Below, in pieces: positions 1-7,766 of a stretch of DNA of 64,000 nucleotides (its first letter is position 1; every line of letters begins with the position of its first letter). A program made the position numbers and the translations under genes. The notes below the pieces were generated by a model. It made no database searches. It was given only the letters and a program-made list of their open reading frames with translations, and had not been told where the DNA came from. The DNA comes from Alkaliphilus metalliredigens QYMF (GTDB lineage Bacteria; Bacillota; Clostridia; Peptostreptococcales; Natronincolaceae): positions 3,391,539-3,455,538 of the forward strand of contig NC_009633.1 of NCBI RefSeq assembly GCF_000016985.1. Reading direction: 5' to 3'.

Positions 1-1
1 A

Positions 2-1048
2 AAAAACATGAGGGATGCGTCTATCCCCCAACTTATTTTATCTGATCCAAATGCTATTTTTTATTTAACTGGTAAGTGGATTCATCCAGGTGAAAGAATG
101 CTTGCCCTTTATCTAAATGTATCCAACCAACATCTGATTTTTATTAATGAACTCTTCCCGGTTCATGAGGAGCTTGGCATTGATAAGGTTTGGTTTAAGG
201 ATACAGATGATCCAATCCAGCTACTTGCTCAATACATTCAACCTCATACAACCATTGGTGTTGATAAAAGTTGGCCTGCAATGTTTTTATTAGATTTAAT
301 GAAATATAAAAAGGAAAGTACCTTTGTCAATGGCTCTTCCCTCATCGACACCATTCGAATGACAAAGGATAAACATGAAATACGTTTGATGCGAGAGGCT
401 TCAAAGACTAATGACTTCACCATGACCGGTATCATTAATTTGATTTCTGAACATACAACTGAAAAGAAAATGACACAGCTTGTCAATAATATATATGAGG
501 AGCTTGAGACCGAGGGACCTTCCTTTAGTCCAATTATTGCCTATGGGGCCAATGGGGCCGACCCTCACCATAGTCCAGATCATTCACAATTAAAGAAAGG
601 TGATAGCATCATTATTGATATTGGCTGTCGAATGGATTCATATTGTTCTGACATGACAAGAACCGTATTTTATCGGGCTGTTTCACCTAAGGCAAAGGAA
701 GTTTATCACATAGTTAAAGAGGCAAATCGAAGAGCCATTTCTGCGGTGAAGCCTGGGGTCAAATTCTGTGATATCGATTCAGCAGCAAGGGACTATATTG
801 AGTCAAAGGGATATGGTGAGTACTTTACCCATCGAACAGGTCATTCCATTGGCTTAGAGGTTCATGATTATGGTGATGTTTCAGCTATCAATACAGATAC
901 AGTGGCGCCAGGAATGATTTTTTCAATCGAGCCCGGTATTTATCTGCCAGGAGAATTTGGGGTACGAATTGAAGACTTAGTATTGGTAACAAAGAGTGGA
1001 TGCGAGGTACTGAATCAATTTAGTAAAGATCTTCAAATTGTTGAGTAG
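2..1048 (+). CDS. M24-family Xaa-Pro-type aminopeptidase, 5' end probably outside window
   Basis: Metallopeptidase of the M24 (pita-bread) family, expected to be cytosolic and to remove N-terminal residues next to proline. An N-terminal creatinase-like domain covers about residues 1-120. The catalytic domain carries the five expected metal ligands: D in IIDIGCRMD, D in CSDMTRT, H in RTGHSIGLEVHD, E in SIEPGIY and E in RIEDLVLV. The first ATG is at 8, but the frame is open to the window edge, family members usually have more residues before this point, and no ribosome binding site is visible, so the true start probably lies upstream. A strong hairpin follows the stop. Family assignment is secure; substrate is inferred. 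Confidence 0.9.
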   Translation, partial: KNMRDASIPQLILSDPNAIFYLTGKWIHPGERMLALYLNVSNQHLIFINELFPVHEELGIDKVWFKDTDDPIQLLAQYIQPHTTIGVDKSWPAMFLLDLMKYKKESTFVNGSSLIDTIRMTKDKHEIRLMREASKTNDFTMTGIINLISEHTTEKKMTQLVNNIYEELETEGPSFSPIIAYGANGADPHHSPDHSQLKKGDSIIIDIGCRMDSYCSDMTRTVFYRAVSPKAKEVYHIVKEANRRAISAVKPGVKFCDIDSAARDYIESKGYGEYFTHRTGHSIGLEVHDYGDVSAINTDTVAPGMIFSIEPGIYLPGEFGVRIEDLVLVTKSGCEVLNQFSKDLQIVE

Positions 1049-1060
1049 CCACAAAGCAAA

Positions 1061-1093
1061 GAAGGCAAGTATCCTGGTGGATACTTGCCTTCT
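1061..1093 (+). terminator. Intrinsic terminator after the M24 peptidase
   Basis: Perfect 14-bp inverted repeat (GAAGGCAAGTATCC / GGATACTTGCCTTC) with a 4-base loop, starting 13 bases after the peptidase stop. Only a short T run follows, so strength is uncertain. Confidence 0.75.
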
Positions 1094-1201
1094 TGATATT
1101 TAAGCACTTGAAATTTTTGACAAAGAGGCGTTAAAAATTGAGTGAGCCGTTTACTTCATCAGTTTATTTTATCATCCATATATCAGTATATTCTACAATA
1201 A

Positions 1202-1384
1202 TCAAGTTCCCACATCAACGGCCTCGACAGCACTCGGACTTTATTGAGGGATGGATATTTATTTATTAAGAAGAAAGCTGAACAAAATCAAACTGACCTC
1301 TTTGAAACTTCTTTATTGGATCAAAATATAGTCTTCATGAGTGGAGAAGAAGCAGTAAAGATTTTTTATGATCCAGAGGTCTAG
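1202..1384 (+). pseudogene. Remnant of a CYP152-type fatty-acid hydroxylase P450 N-terminus
   Basis: One open frame reads GLDSTRTLLRDGYLFIK, later LFETSLL and MSGEEAVKIFYDPEV, then a stop at 1382-1384. This matches my recollection of the N-terminus of the peroxygenase P450 family CYP152 (CypC/YbdT), which has a similar GLD..LALLREGYLFI segment and an MSGEEAAKLFYDPE motif. There is no ATG, no haem-binding cysteine region and no further P450 sequence, so only about 60 codons of a roughly 420-codon gene survive. It looks like a decaying fragment, not a small functional gene. Confidence 0.6.
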
Positions 1385-1393
1385 TAAGTAATA

Positions 1394-1442
1394 CAATGCA
1401 CCTTCAAATTATTAGATTGTGTTTAATAATTTGAGGTGCATT
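1394..1442 (-). terminator. Bidirectional terminator hairpin
   Basis: Inverted repeat ATGCACCTTCAAATTATTA / TAATAATTTGAGGTGCAT (one mismatch) between the P450 remnant and the convergent coat-type gene. It would end transcription of the four-gene minus-strand operon at 1472-3138. Confidence 0.65.
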
Positions 1443-1471
1443 CTTCAGTAAGCAGACTTTGAACCTATATT

Positions 1472-1834
1472 CTACTGTTGAAATGGAAGTTGTGTCTGAT
1501 AGCCTGTAAAAATATCAATCAAATCCGCAACTTCAGTTTGTGTTGCAACATTCGCTTGATATTCGCCTAAGTTAAATAGTTCACTAAAATGCTTTGTATG
1601 TATTTGTTGTAGTTGGTCCCTATTATTGATTACTATTTGCCTTAAATCATCGTTAATGATTTCATTAATTCCAATTTGATAGCTTACTAGATTATGCTTT
1701 TCCATTAGCAGTACGTCATTTAACATATCTCGTATATTGATGCTGGGATCTTTCACCTGTGGTAATTCATTTGAAACAGTCTTTCCAATTTTCATTACAC
1801 CTGACTTTGAAGTTATGACCTGCTCTGTATTCAT
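1472..1834 (-). CDS. CotF-like spore coat protein
   Basis: A 120-residue helical protein resembling the coat F (CotF) family: a short N-terminal stretch, then a ferritin-like two-helix region with DMLNDVLLMEKHNLVSYQIGINEI and a second helix around HTKHFSELFNLGEY. Members are usually spore-coat or sporulation-associated. It is the last gene of a minus-strand operon; the stop of the preceding small gene overlaps its ATG (TAATG). The operon context (YIEGIA family, capping subunit) supports a sporulation role. The family call rests on pattern memory, so the precise function is inferred. Confidence 0.65.
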   Translation of the reverse strand: MNTEQVITSKSGVMKIGKTVSNELPQVKDPSINIRDMLNDVLLMEKHNLVSYQIGINEIINDDLRQIVINNRDQLQQIHTKHFSELFNLGEYQANVATQTEVADLIDIFTGYQTQLPFQQ

Positions 1835-2010
1835 TAGTTTATCTGCCCTCCTTGATTAGTGCTTATCCAGTTGTTGGCATTTTGTCCTGTATTCATTTGA
1901 TTAGCATAGTTTAATAGGTCCATATAGTTTTGTTGATGTTCCTTTAAGAAAAGTGCAATAGTAGTAATTAGTCCTATAAAAAGTACCTTTTGACAGGTTA
2001 GAACATTCAT
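1834..2010 (-). CDS. Small single-pass membrane protein in the sporulation-type operon
   Basis: A 58-residue frame beginning MNVLTCQKVLFIG. One hydrophobic segment (about residues 8-23) is followed by a polar Q/N-rich tail. Both ends use TAATG overlaps: its ATG overlaps the stop of the upstream 66-residue gene, and its stop overlaps the ATG of the CotF-like gene. This tight coupling, plus a ribosome-binding-like purine stretch, argues it is real although short. No family recognised; a small coat or membrane anchor protein is a plausible guess. Confidence 0.6.
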   Translation of the reverse strand: MNVLTCQKVLFIGLITTIALFLKEHQQNYMDLLNYANQMNTGQNANNWISTNQGGQIN

Positions 2011-2210
2011 TATTTTTTTATGATCATATAATCTCCATTACTTAATTCTACGATATCTGCTAAGAAAGTTTCTGCAATTGTATCAGATATTTTAACTAAC
2101 TCTTCTTTGTCTTTGACTAATAATGCTAGGGGCTCACCACCTAAATATCGGTTTTTATCAGTTGTAATATATGCCAGAATACCTTTGATTGATCCTTCAC
2201 CTTTTCCCAT
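2010..2210 (-). CDS. Small protein paired with YIEGIA (capping-complex subunit type)
   Basis: A 66-residue protein beginning MGKGEGSIKGILAYITTDK. Short proteins of this kind accompany YIEGIA-family membrane proteins in spore formers and carry the database name 'capping complex subunit for YIEGIA'. It overlaps the end of the YIEGIA gene by 14 bases, which suggests translational coupling. The charged N-terminus and KISDTIAETFLADIVELSNGDYMII segment suggest a small soluble fold. Role is by association only. Confidence 0.6.
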   Translation of the reverse strand: MGKGEGSIKGILAYITTDKNRYLGGEPLALLVKDKEELVKISDTIAETFLADIVELSNGDYMIIKK

Positions 2211-3138
2211 TAGCTTCCCCTCCTTTTTTATTTTCCATGTCCAATAATTCGGGATTTTTTTTCACCGTTTCTAGCAAAGGAGTTAGTAAGATTGTTTCTT
2301 CTAATAGGTCGAAATTTTTAATAACAGGAACTAATGCAATAATAAGTTTACCACTATTTATATCCTGAAGACTGTATATCTTCCTCTGCCCCATTCTACG
2401 TGTTACTTCAAATAGAACAGCCTGCCGTTGTCCTTTGTTTAGAAGAGGGATTTGGAAGTGCTCGTATTTCGGATGGATAATAGCAGCTAACCCATCTTCT
2501 AAAAACCATTCCTTAGCTTCCTCTCTACCCATTAAATGAGACACAAATAGATCATCTACATATAAATCCGAACCCTTAATTTGGATTTTGCCCTTAGTTA
2601 CAGTAGCAATATCTTTTATGTTTTGTCGTCTTGTAAATAATTTAAGTATGTAAAACAAAATAAGTCCTACTATAGAACCACATATAACCTCAATCCACCA
2701 GGACACATCCGTAAAGCTTTGAAGTAACTGAATGGTCAATGCCGTAGTAAAGGCAACCAGTAATGCTATGTAGTTCCGAGATTCAAAAATTTTAGCTATC
2801 CCGTCAATGTAAGCATCACCACGACTTGCATACTCTTCCCCCTCAAGATCTAAAAGACTCTCTCTTTCTGTTTTTCTAACTTCACGAAAATGTTGTATCC
2901 CCAAGGCTAAAAAAGTAACAGCTGTAAATTCTTTCGCTACTAATGCTGGTACAACAAATGCCCCTATTGCAGCAGCAAGACCTCCTGTCACTGTATGGAT
3001 CAAATAGCCATTTGGATAGTTTGGATACTGCCTATGATCTATTTTAATTAATGCAATCCGGGTTAATGCTCCAATCAAAGTTGCTGTTATAATAATGGTT
3101 AACATTTCAGCTGAAATAACGTCATTGTTGTTTGGCAT
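2197..3138 (-). CDS. YIEGIA-family membrane protein
   Basis: A 313-residue protein. Several hydrophobic segments occur in the first half (about residues 8-28, 45-70, 120-140, 145-165), followed by a soluble C-terminal domain. The segment YIDGIAKIFESRNY matches the motif that names the YIEGIA family, known mainly from endospore-forming Firmicutes. It is the first gene of the four-gene minus-strand operon. Function is unknown in the family; a sporulation membrane role is inferred. Confidence 0.75.
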   Translation of the reverse strand: MPNNNDVISAEMLTIIITATLIGALTRIALIKIDHRQYPNYPNGYLIHTVTGGLAAAIGAFVVPALVAKEFTAVTFLALGIQHFREVRKTERESLLDLEGEEYASRGDAYIDGIAKIFESRNYIALLVAFTTALTIQLLQSFTDVSWWIEVICGSIVGLILFYILKLFTRRQNIKDIATVTKGKIQIKGSDLYVDDLFVSHLMGREEAKEWFLEDGLAAIIHPKYEHFQIPLLNKGQRQAVLFEVTRRMGQRKIYSLQDINSGKLIIALVPVIKNFDLLEETILLTPLLETVKKNPELLDMENKKGGEANGKR

Positions 3139-3398
3139 TTTAAAACTCCTAACTAATTATTTTCATCATAGTGTCTATTCAAGACCTTAGAAATAATGGC
3201 ATAGAAAGCTATTATCATGCTACTCTTGGAACACATATTAATATAATTAGTTAAATAAAAAATTTTTATACAAAAATTATGACTTAAGCGGTATATTAGT
3301 TTTTGAGCTTTCCCAAGAATAAATAAAGTTGTCTAAACCAATAATAAGAGGTATATGCTGGAATATACATCAATATTTTACAAAGGTGGTTGAGTTTT
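3139..3398. other. Divergent intergenic region
   Basis: AT-rich spacer between the YIEGIA operon (minus) and the hydroxylase operon (plus). It must hold both promoters, but I cannot assign -35/-10 pairs with confidence. The only clear signal is the AAAGGTGG ribosome binding site at 3381-3388. Confidence 0.5.
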
Positions 3399-5726
3399 AT
3401 GAGTTTGAGTATTGGAAAAAGTATTTTTCGGAAAGAATCCCTTGAAAAAGTAACAGGTGCGGCCAAGTACACAGACGATTATTCAACTAATGATATGTTA
3501 CATATAAAGCTAGTGATAAGTCCCCATGCACATGCCAAAATAGTAACCATCGACTCCTCAAAGGCACTAGAAGTATCAGGTGTACGGACAATTATTGTCG
3601 GTCAACCCTTTCCACTTACAGGAGAAGAGATTAAAGATCGACCTCCTATTGCTTATGATAAAGTTCGATATCATGGGGAACCAGTAGCTGCTGTAGTAGC
3701 CGATACTGCCCTTCAGGCAAAAAAAGCCGCAGAACTGATGAAAATTACATATGAACCATTGCCAGTTGTTAATTCCCCACAGGATGCTCTTCTTCCAGAT
3801 GCTACATTAGTACATGAAAATTTAGCTGTATATGAGAAAATAGAACATGTTTATCCTGAGGCCAATACCAACATTGCAGATCGTACTAAAATTCGAAAGG
3901 GATGTATAGAAGAAGGTTGGAAAAACAGTGATGTAACTATCGAAACTGATTTTTCCTTTTCCCAATCCGATCATATAGCTATGGAAACAAGATGTGTTAT
4001 AGCAGAAATTCGTCCCGATGGTTATGTGGTCTTTACATCTGCTACTCAATCTCCATATATGATAAAAAAACTAATGCAGGACTACTTTCAGATTGAGGAA
4101 GGAAAAGTCATAGTCACTACCCCCTTCGTTGGCGGGGCATACGGTGGCAAGGTTCCTATTCAGTTAGAACTGATAGCATATATGGCCTCGGCTGCCGTTG
4201 GCGGCAGGCCCGTAAAGCTACTAAACTCCCGAGAAGAAGATATGATTACATCTCCAGTACATATCGGCCTAGATGCCCACATTAAATTGGGAGCAACAAA
4301 GGATGGGCAATTAACTGCAGCGGAAATTCTATACGCCTTTGATACAGGTGCATATTCCGACAAAGGCGCAACAATCAGTAGAGCCGCAGCCGTTACTTGT
4401 ACAGGTCCTTATCACATTGATCATTTGAAGTGTGATTCTCTATGCGTTTATACAAACCATCCATATGCAACGGCCTATAGGGGGTTTGGCCATTCCGAGC
4501 TCTTATTTGTTTTTGAAAGAGCAATGGACATGCTAGCTAAAGAACTTAAGATGGACCCCATAGAACTTCGAATGAAAAATACAATTTTACCAGGACACAC
4601 CACCCCAACGCAGATACGTCTTAACGAAAGTACAGTTGGTAATTTGCCTAACTGCATTTCAACCTTGAAACAACTAATGCAGTGGAACGAGGGCCAAGTA
4701 ATTGAAATAGATGAACGAAAAGTTCGTACAAAAGGAGTTAGTTGTATTTGGAAGACTTCAACAATTGATAGTGACGCTAGTTCTGGTATCATTTTAACTT
4801 TCAATGGAGATGGTAGCATAAATATTGAGTCTGGAGTCGTGGAGATGGGCATGGGAACTAAAACAGTACTTGCCCAATTACTGGCAGAAAAACTAAGTAT
4901 GGATATCAATAAAATACATGTCAAAATGGAAGTAGATACCCAAATCATACCTGAACATTGGAAAACTGTGGCTAGTAGAAGCACTCTGATGGCTGGCAGG
5001 GCACTACTGAAGGCAGCTGATGATGCAATTGTACAACTAAAGGATACTGCCTCTCGGGTGTTAATGTGTTCACCAGACGACCTTGAAGTTGGTAATGAAA
5101 TGGTTTATGTAAAAGATGAACCTGATATTTTTATAAAAGTAGAAGATATTTGTCTTGGATATAAGTATCCCCATGGATATTCAATTGGTGGGCAAGTGAT
5201 CGGACGAGGTCAATATACGCTAAGGCACTTAACACATCTTGATCACGAGACTGGCATCGGGCGTCCTGGCCCTGAGTACACCGTCGGTGCTCAAGGGGTT
5301 GAAATTGAGTTTGATACCAGGGATTATACTTATAAGATACTTAAGGCCTACGCTGTTATTGATGTAGGTAAGGTATTAAACATGAAGTTAGCAGAAGGAC
5401 AAGTCATGGGGGCAATGGAAATGGGGTTAAATTTGGGGAGTAGCGAAACCTTTGTATTTAGTGAAAATGGAAACGTGCTTAACCCTCGTCTTCGTACCTA
5501 TACTCCCTTTAGGTATGGCGATCATCCAGAATATATTGTTCATTTTATTGAAACACCCCATATTGATAGTGCCTACGGAGCCCGTGGACTTGGAGAGCAT
5601 GGACTAATAGGTATGCCAGCAGCATTGGCAAATGCCTTATCAATAGCTTCAGGGGTAGAGTTAAATAGGCTACCTCTTACACCTGAGTCGATTTGGCTGG
5701 AAAAAAGAGGAGTGAATGAAAATTGA
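3399..5726 (+). CDS. Xanthine dehydrogenase-family molybdopterin-binding subunit
   Basis: Large catalytic subunit (775 aa) of a molybdenum hydroxylase, the xanthine oxidase family. It has the N-terminal hammerhead domain (KVTGAAKYTDDY) and the Mo-cofactor domains. QSPYMIKKLMQDYF, GGAYGGKVPIQLELIAYMAS and AYRGFGHSELLFVFERAMD are typical. The C-terminal GARGLGEHG contains the glutamate expected to act as catalytic base. An in-frame TTG at 3390 exists, but ATG 3399 lies 10 bases after AAAGGTGG and is preferred. The FAD and 2Fe-2S subunits follow with overlaps. The substrate (purine, nicotinate or another N-heterocycle) cannot be read from sequence. No dedicated chaperone or transporter is adjacent. 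Confidence 0.9.
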   Translation: MSLSIGKSIFRKESLEKVTGAAKYTDDYSTNDMLHIKLVISPHAHAKIVTIDSSKALEVSGVRTIIVGQPFPLTGEEIKDRPPIAYDKVRYHGEPVAAVVADTALQAKKAAELMKITYEPLPVVNSPQDALLPDATLVHENLAVYEKIEHVYPEANTNIADRTKIRKGCIEEGWKNSDVTIETDFSFSQSDHIAMETRCVIAEIRPDGYVVFTSATQSPYMIKKLMQDYFQIEEGKVIVTTPFVGGAYGGKVPIQLELIAYMASAAVGGRPVKLLNSREEDMITSPVHIGLDAHIKLGATKDGQLTAAEILYAFDTGAYSDKGATISRAAAVTCTGPYHIDHLKCDSLCVYTNHPYATAYRGFGHSELLFVFERAMDMLAKELKMDPIELRMKNTILPGHTTPTQIRLNESTVGNLPNCISTLKQLMQWNEGQVIEIDERKVRTKGVSCIWKTSTIDSDASSGIILTFNGDGSINIESGVVEMGMGTKTVLAQLLAEKLSMDINKIHVKMEVDTQIIPEHWKTVASRSTLMAGRALLKAADDAIVQLKDTASRVLMCSPDDLEVGNEMVYVKDEPDIFIKVEDICLGYKYPHGYSIGGQVIGRGQYTLRHLTHLDHETGIGRPGPEYTVGAQGVEIEFDTRDYTYKILKAYAVIDVGKVLNMKLAEGQVMGAMEMGLNLGSSETFVFSENGNVLNPRLRTYTPFRYGDHPEYIVHFIETPHIDSAYGARGLGEHGLIGMPAALANALSIASGVELNRLPLTPESIWLEKRGVNEN

Positions 5727-6565
5727 TTACATATGATTTCGAGTATTATAAGCCATCATCTATTGAAGAAGCAACATCACTGTTTCAATCCTTAGATCAA
5801 CAAGGAAAGGAGCCTATGTATTTTTCTGGAGGTACAGAAGTCATTACTTTAGGAAGAGTCAATAGAGTTAAAACAGGTGCTGTCATTGATATTAAAGGAA
5901 TTCCTGAATGCCTCGCATTAAGCAAAGAGGCAGGTAAAATTACTTTTGGAGCAGCACAAACACTCACTATGGTTCGAGAGATGCAGTACTTCCCCTTCCT
6001 AAGTAAGGCAATAGTAGAAATTGCTGACCATACCGCTAGAAATAAAATAACCCTTGGCGGAAATATGTGTGCAAACATCATATATAGAGAAACAATTTTG
6101 CCTCTTTTATTAACAGACAGTCAAGTTCTAATCGCTAGTCCTACTGGGTTTAAACAAGTGTTAGTCAATGAAATCTTTGATGAAACGCTAAAATTACAAA
6201 GAGGTGAACTACTAGTTCAAGTCATTACAGATGAACAAGAGATTAAGTTGCCTTCCCTATGTATCAAAAAAAGAAAACACTGGGATGTTGGCTATCCCTT
6301 AATAACAGTTGCGGCTCTGAAAAAAAATGAGCATATTAAATTCGCCTTTAGTAGCTTATGTTCCTATCCTTTTCGTAATGAAAATATTGAACAAAGTCTG
6401 AATAATCAAGAATTATCTTATGAAGCAAGAATCGAAGACGCAATGCAATATATCCCAACACCTATATTGAATGATGTTCATGGATCTGAAGATTATAGAA
6501 TGTTTGTATTGAAGAATACATTATTAGATATTCTAGATACGATAGGGGGAAAAGAAAATGTATAA
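5723..6565 (+). CDS. FAD-binding subunit of the molybdenum hydroxylase
   Basis: A 280-residue CO-dehydrogenase flavoprotein-type medium subunit. The FAD-binding N-terminal part carries YFSGGTEVITLGR, and the segment DHTARNKITLGGNMCANIIYRE matches the conserved NxATxGGN-like loop. It relays electrons from the Fe-S clusters to FAD. The start is TTG, overlapping the previous stop by 4 bases, with GAGGAGTG upstream. It overlaps the next gene by 8 bases, so all three subunits should be co-translated. Confidence 0.88.
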   Translation: MITYDFEYYKPSSIEEATSLFQSLDQQGKEPMYFSGGTEVITLGRVNRVKTGAVIDIKGIPECLALSKEAGKITFGAAQTLTMVREMQYFPFLSKAIVEIADHTARNKITLGGNMCANIIYRETILPLLLTDSQVLIASPTGFKQVLVNEIFDETLKLQRGELLVQVITDEQEIKLPSLCIKKRKHWDVGYPLITVAALKKNEHIKFAFSSLCSYPFRNENIEQSLNNQELSYEARIEDAMQYIPTPILNDVHGSEDYRMFVLKNTLLDILDTIGGKENV

Positions 6566-7022
6566 ATCTGAAATTACTTTAAATGTAAACGGTGAAGAGC
6601 GTTCTGTCTATGTACGTCATGCTGATACTTTATTGCATGTATTAAGAGGACAATTAGGTTTAACAGGAGCCAAACCCGGTTGTTTAAATGGTGATTGTGG
6701 AGCATGTACCATTGATGTGGATGGTGAAGCGATGAAGTCATGCTTAATGCTTGCTATAGAGGCCGTTGGTAAAAAAGTTATTACAGTAGAAGGGGTGCAG
6801 AATACATCAATTAAAACAGCCTTTATTGAAAAGTTTGCCTTCCAGTGTGGTTACTGCACCCCTGGCTTTATTATGAATTCTAATTCACTCATTACAAAAT
6901 ATCCTCAAGCAGATGATACTCAAATTAAAGATTGCTTAGAGTCAAATATTTGTCGGTGTACTGGATATAAAGAAATTGAAGATGCTGTAAAATCAGTACT
7001 CTCGAATAACTCTACAGGCTAA
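6558..7022 (+). CDS. 2Fe-2S subunit of the molybdenum hydroxylase
   Basis: A 154-residue small subunit with both expected clusters. The ferredoxin-type cluster is GCLNGDCGACTIDVDG followed by C at SCLM. The helical-domain cluster is QCGYCTPGFIMNS with SNICRCTGY. It passes electrons between the Mo site and FAD. Third gene of the operon, overlapping the FAD subunit gene; a terminator hairpin follows. Confidence 0.92.
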   Translation: MYKSEITLNVNGEERSVYVRHADTLLHVLRGQLGLTGAKPGCLNGDCGACTIDVDGEAMKSCLMLAIEAVGKKVITVEGVQNTSIKTAFIEKFAFQCGYCTPGFIMNSNSLITKYPQADDTQIKDCLESNICRCTGYKEIEDAVKSVLSNNSTG

Positions 7023-7064
7023 AGCATTCTAGCAAAACAATAACTTTAAAAACAATTACAAGTA

Positions 7065-7094
7065 AGGCACCTATTAAAAATAATTTAGGTGCCT
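7065..7094. terminator. Bidirectional terminator
   Basis: AGGCACCTA / TAGGTGCCT style inverted repeat with an AT-rich loop, between the convergent hydroxylase operon and the glutamine-rich gene. Confidence 0.7.
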
Positions 7095-7100
7095 ACTGTG

Positions 7101-7373
7101 TTATGATTGATTTTGTAGCTGTAGCGCTTGTTCTAGTTGTTGAATGGCTTGTTGCAGTTGTTGTTGAACTAGCTGAAACTGTTGTTTTTGAGCAGGTTGA
7201 GCACTATTTTGAGCTTGATTTACCTGTTGCGTAGCTTGTTGGAGTTGCTGCTGTGCCTGTTGAACAGCTTGAGGATTAGCTGCTTGTGTGGCTTGTTGAA
7301 TTGAGTTCAATGCTCTCTGAATCGTTTGCTGTGCTAGTTCAGCTGCTTGTTGAGCTTGTTGATTTTGTTGCAT
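7101..7373 (-). CDS. Glutamine/alanine-rich low-complexity protein
   Basis: A 90-residue protein, nearly half glutamine, in a repeating QQ-A-QQLQQA pattern from end to end. It should be helical or coiled-coil. No signal peptide and only two aromatic residues. A strong GAGGAGGT ribosome binding site precedes the ATG, which argues for real translation. No family recognised. Gln-rich short proteins of this kind occur in spore formers, but any coat role is speculation. Confidence 0.6.
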   Translation of the reverse strand: MQQNQQAQQAAELAQQTIQRALNSIQQATQAANPQAVQQAQQQLQQATQQVNQAQNSAQPAQKQQFQLVQQQLQQAIQQLEQALQLQNQS

Positions 7374-7731
7374 TTCGTTTATACCTCCTCTATGAGTTAT
7401 TAATCCTGTCCTTTTATCATGCCATGATTATTTTAGGGTTATACGATTTATAATTTTGTTAGTCTTATCTTCAAAGATTTCAGTATAAATAAAATGATAC
7501 TCCAAATAATATAATTATAAGCATCACATATGCTTATGCTAAAATGTTCCCTCTGGAGGTAAAAGTATAAATACTTACTCCGATGAATTAGCAGTCCAGC
7601 AAAGATTTTTCTCTCCTTTATTTAAATCTAAGCCTTGAATACTTGACTAACAAAGCAATTGTTGTATTACTCATGTCCACCTGGGTTGTGTAATGGTGGC
7701 GGAATTAACCACCCTTTCTCCTTTTCAAGAA
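7374..7731. other. Non-coding spacer
   Basis: AT-rich stretch upstream of the glutamine-rich gene. It contains an isolated GGAGGT at 7556-7561 followed by AAAAGTATAAATAC but no sustained reading frame, and nothing else I can identify. Confidence 0.4.
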
Positions 7732-7762
7732 AAAAACCTCCGTTGTATTAACGAAGGTTTTT
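7732..7762 (-). terminator. Terminator of topB
   Basis: AAAACCTTCGTT / AACGGAGGTTTTT hairpin (minus strand) ending in a T run just after the topB stop. Confidence 0.75.
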
Positions 7763-7766
7763 ATAT

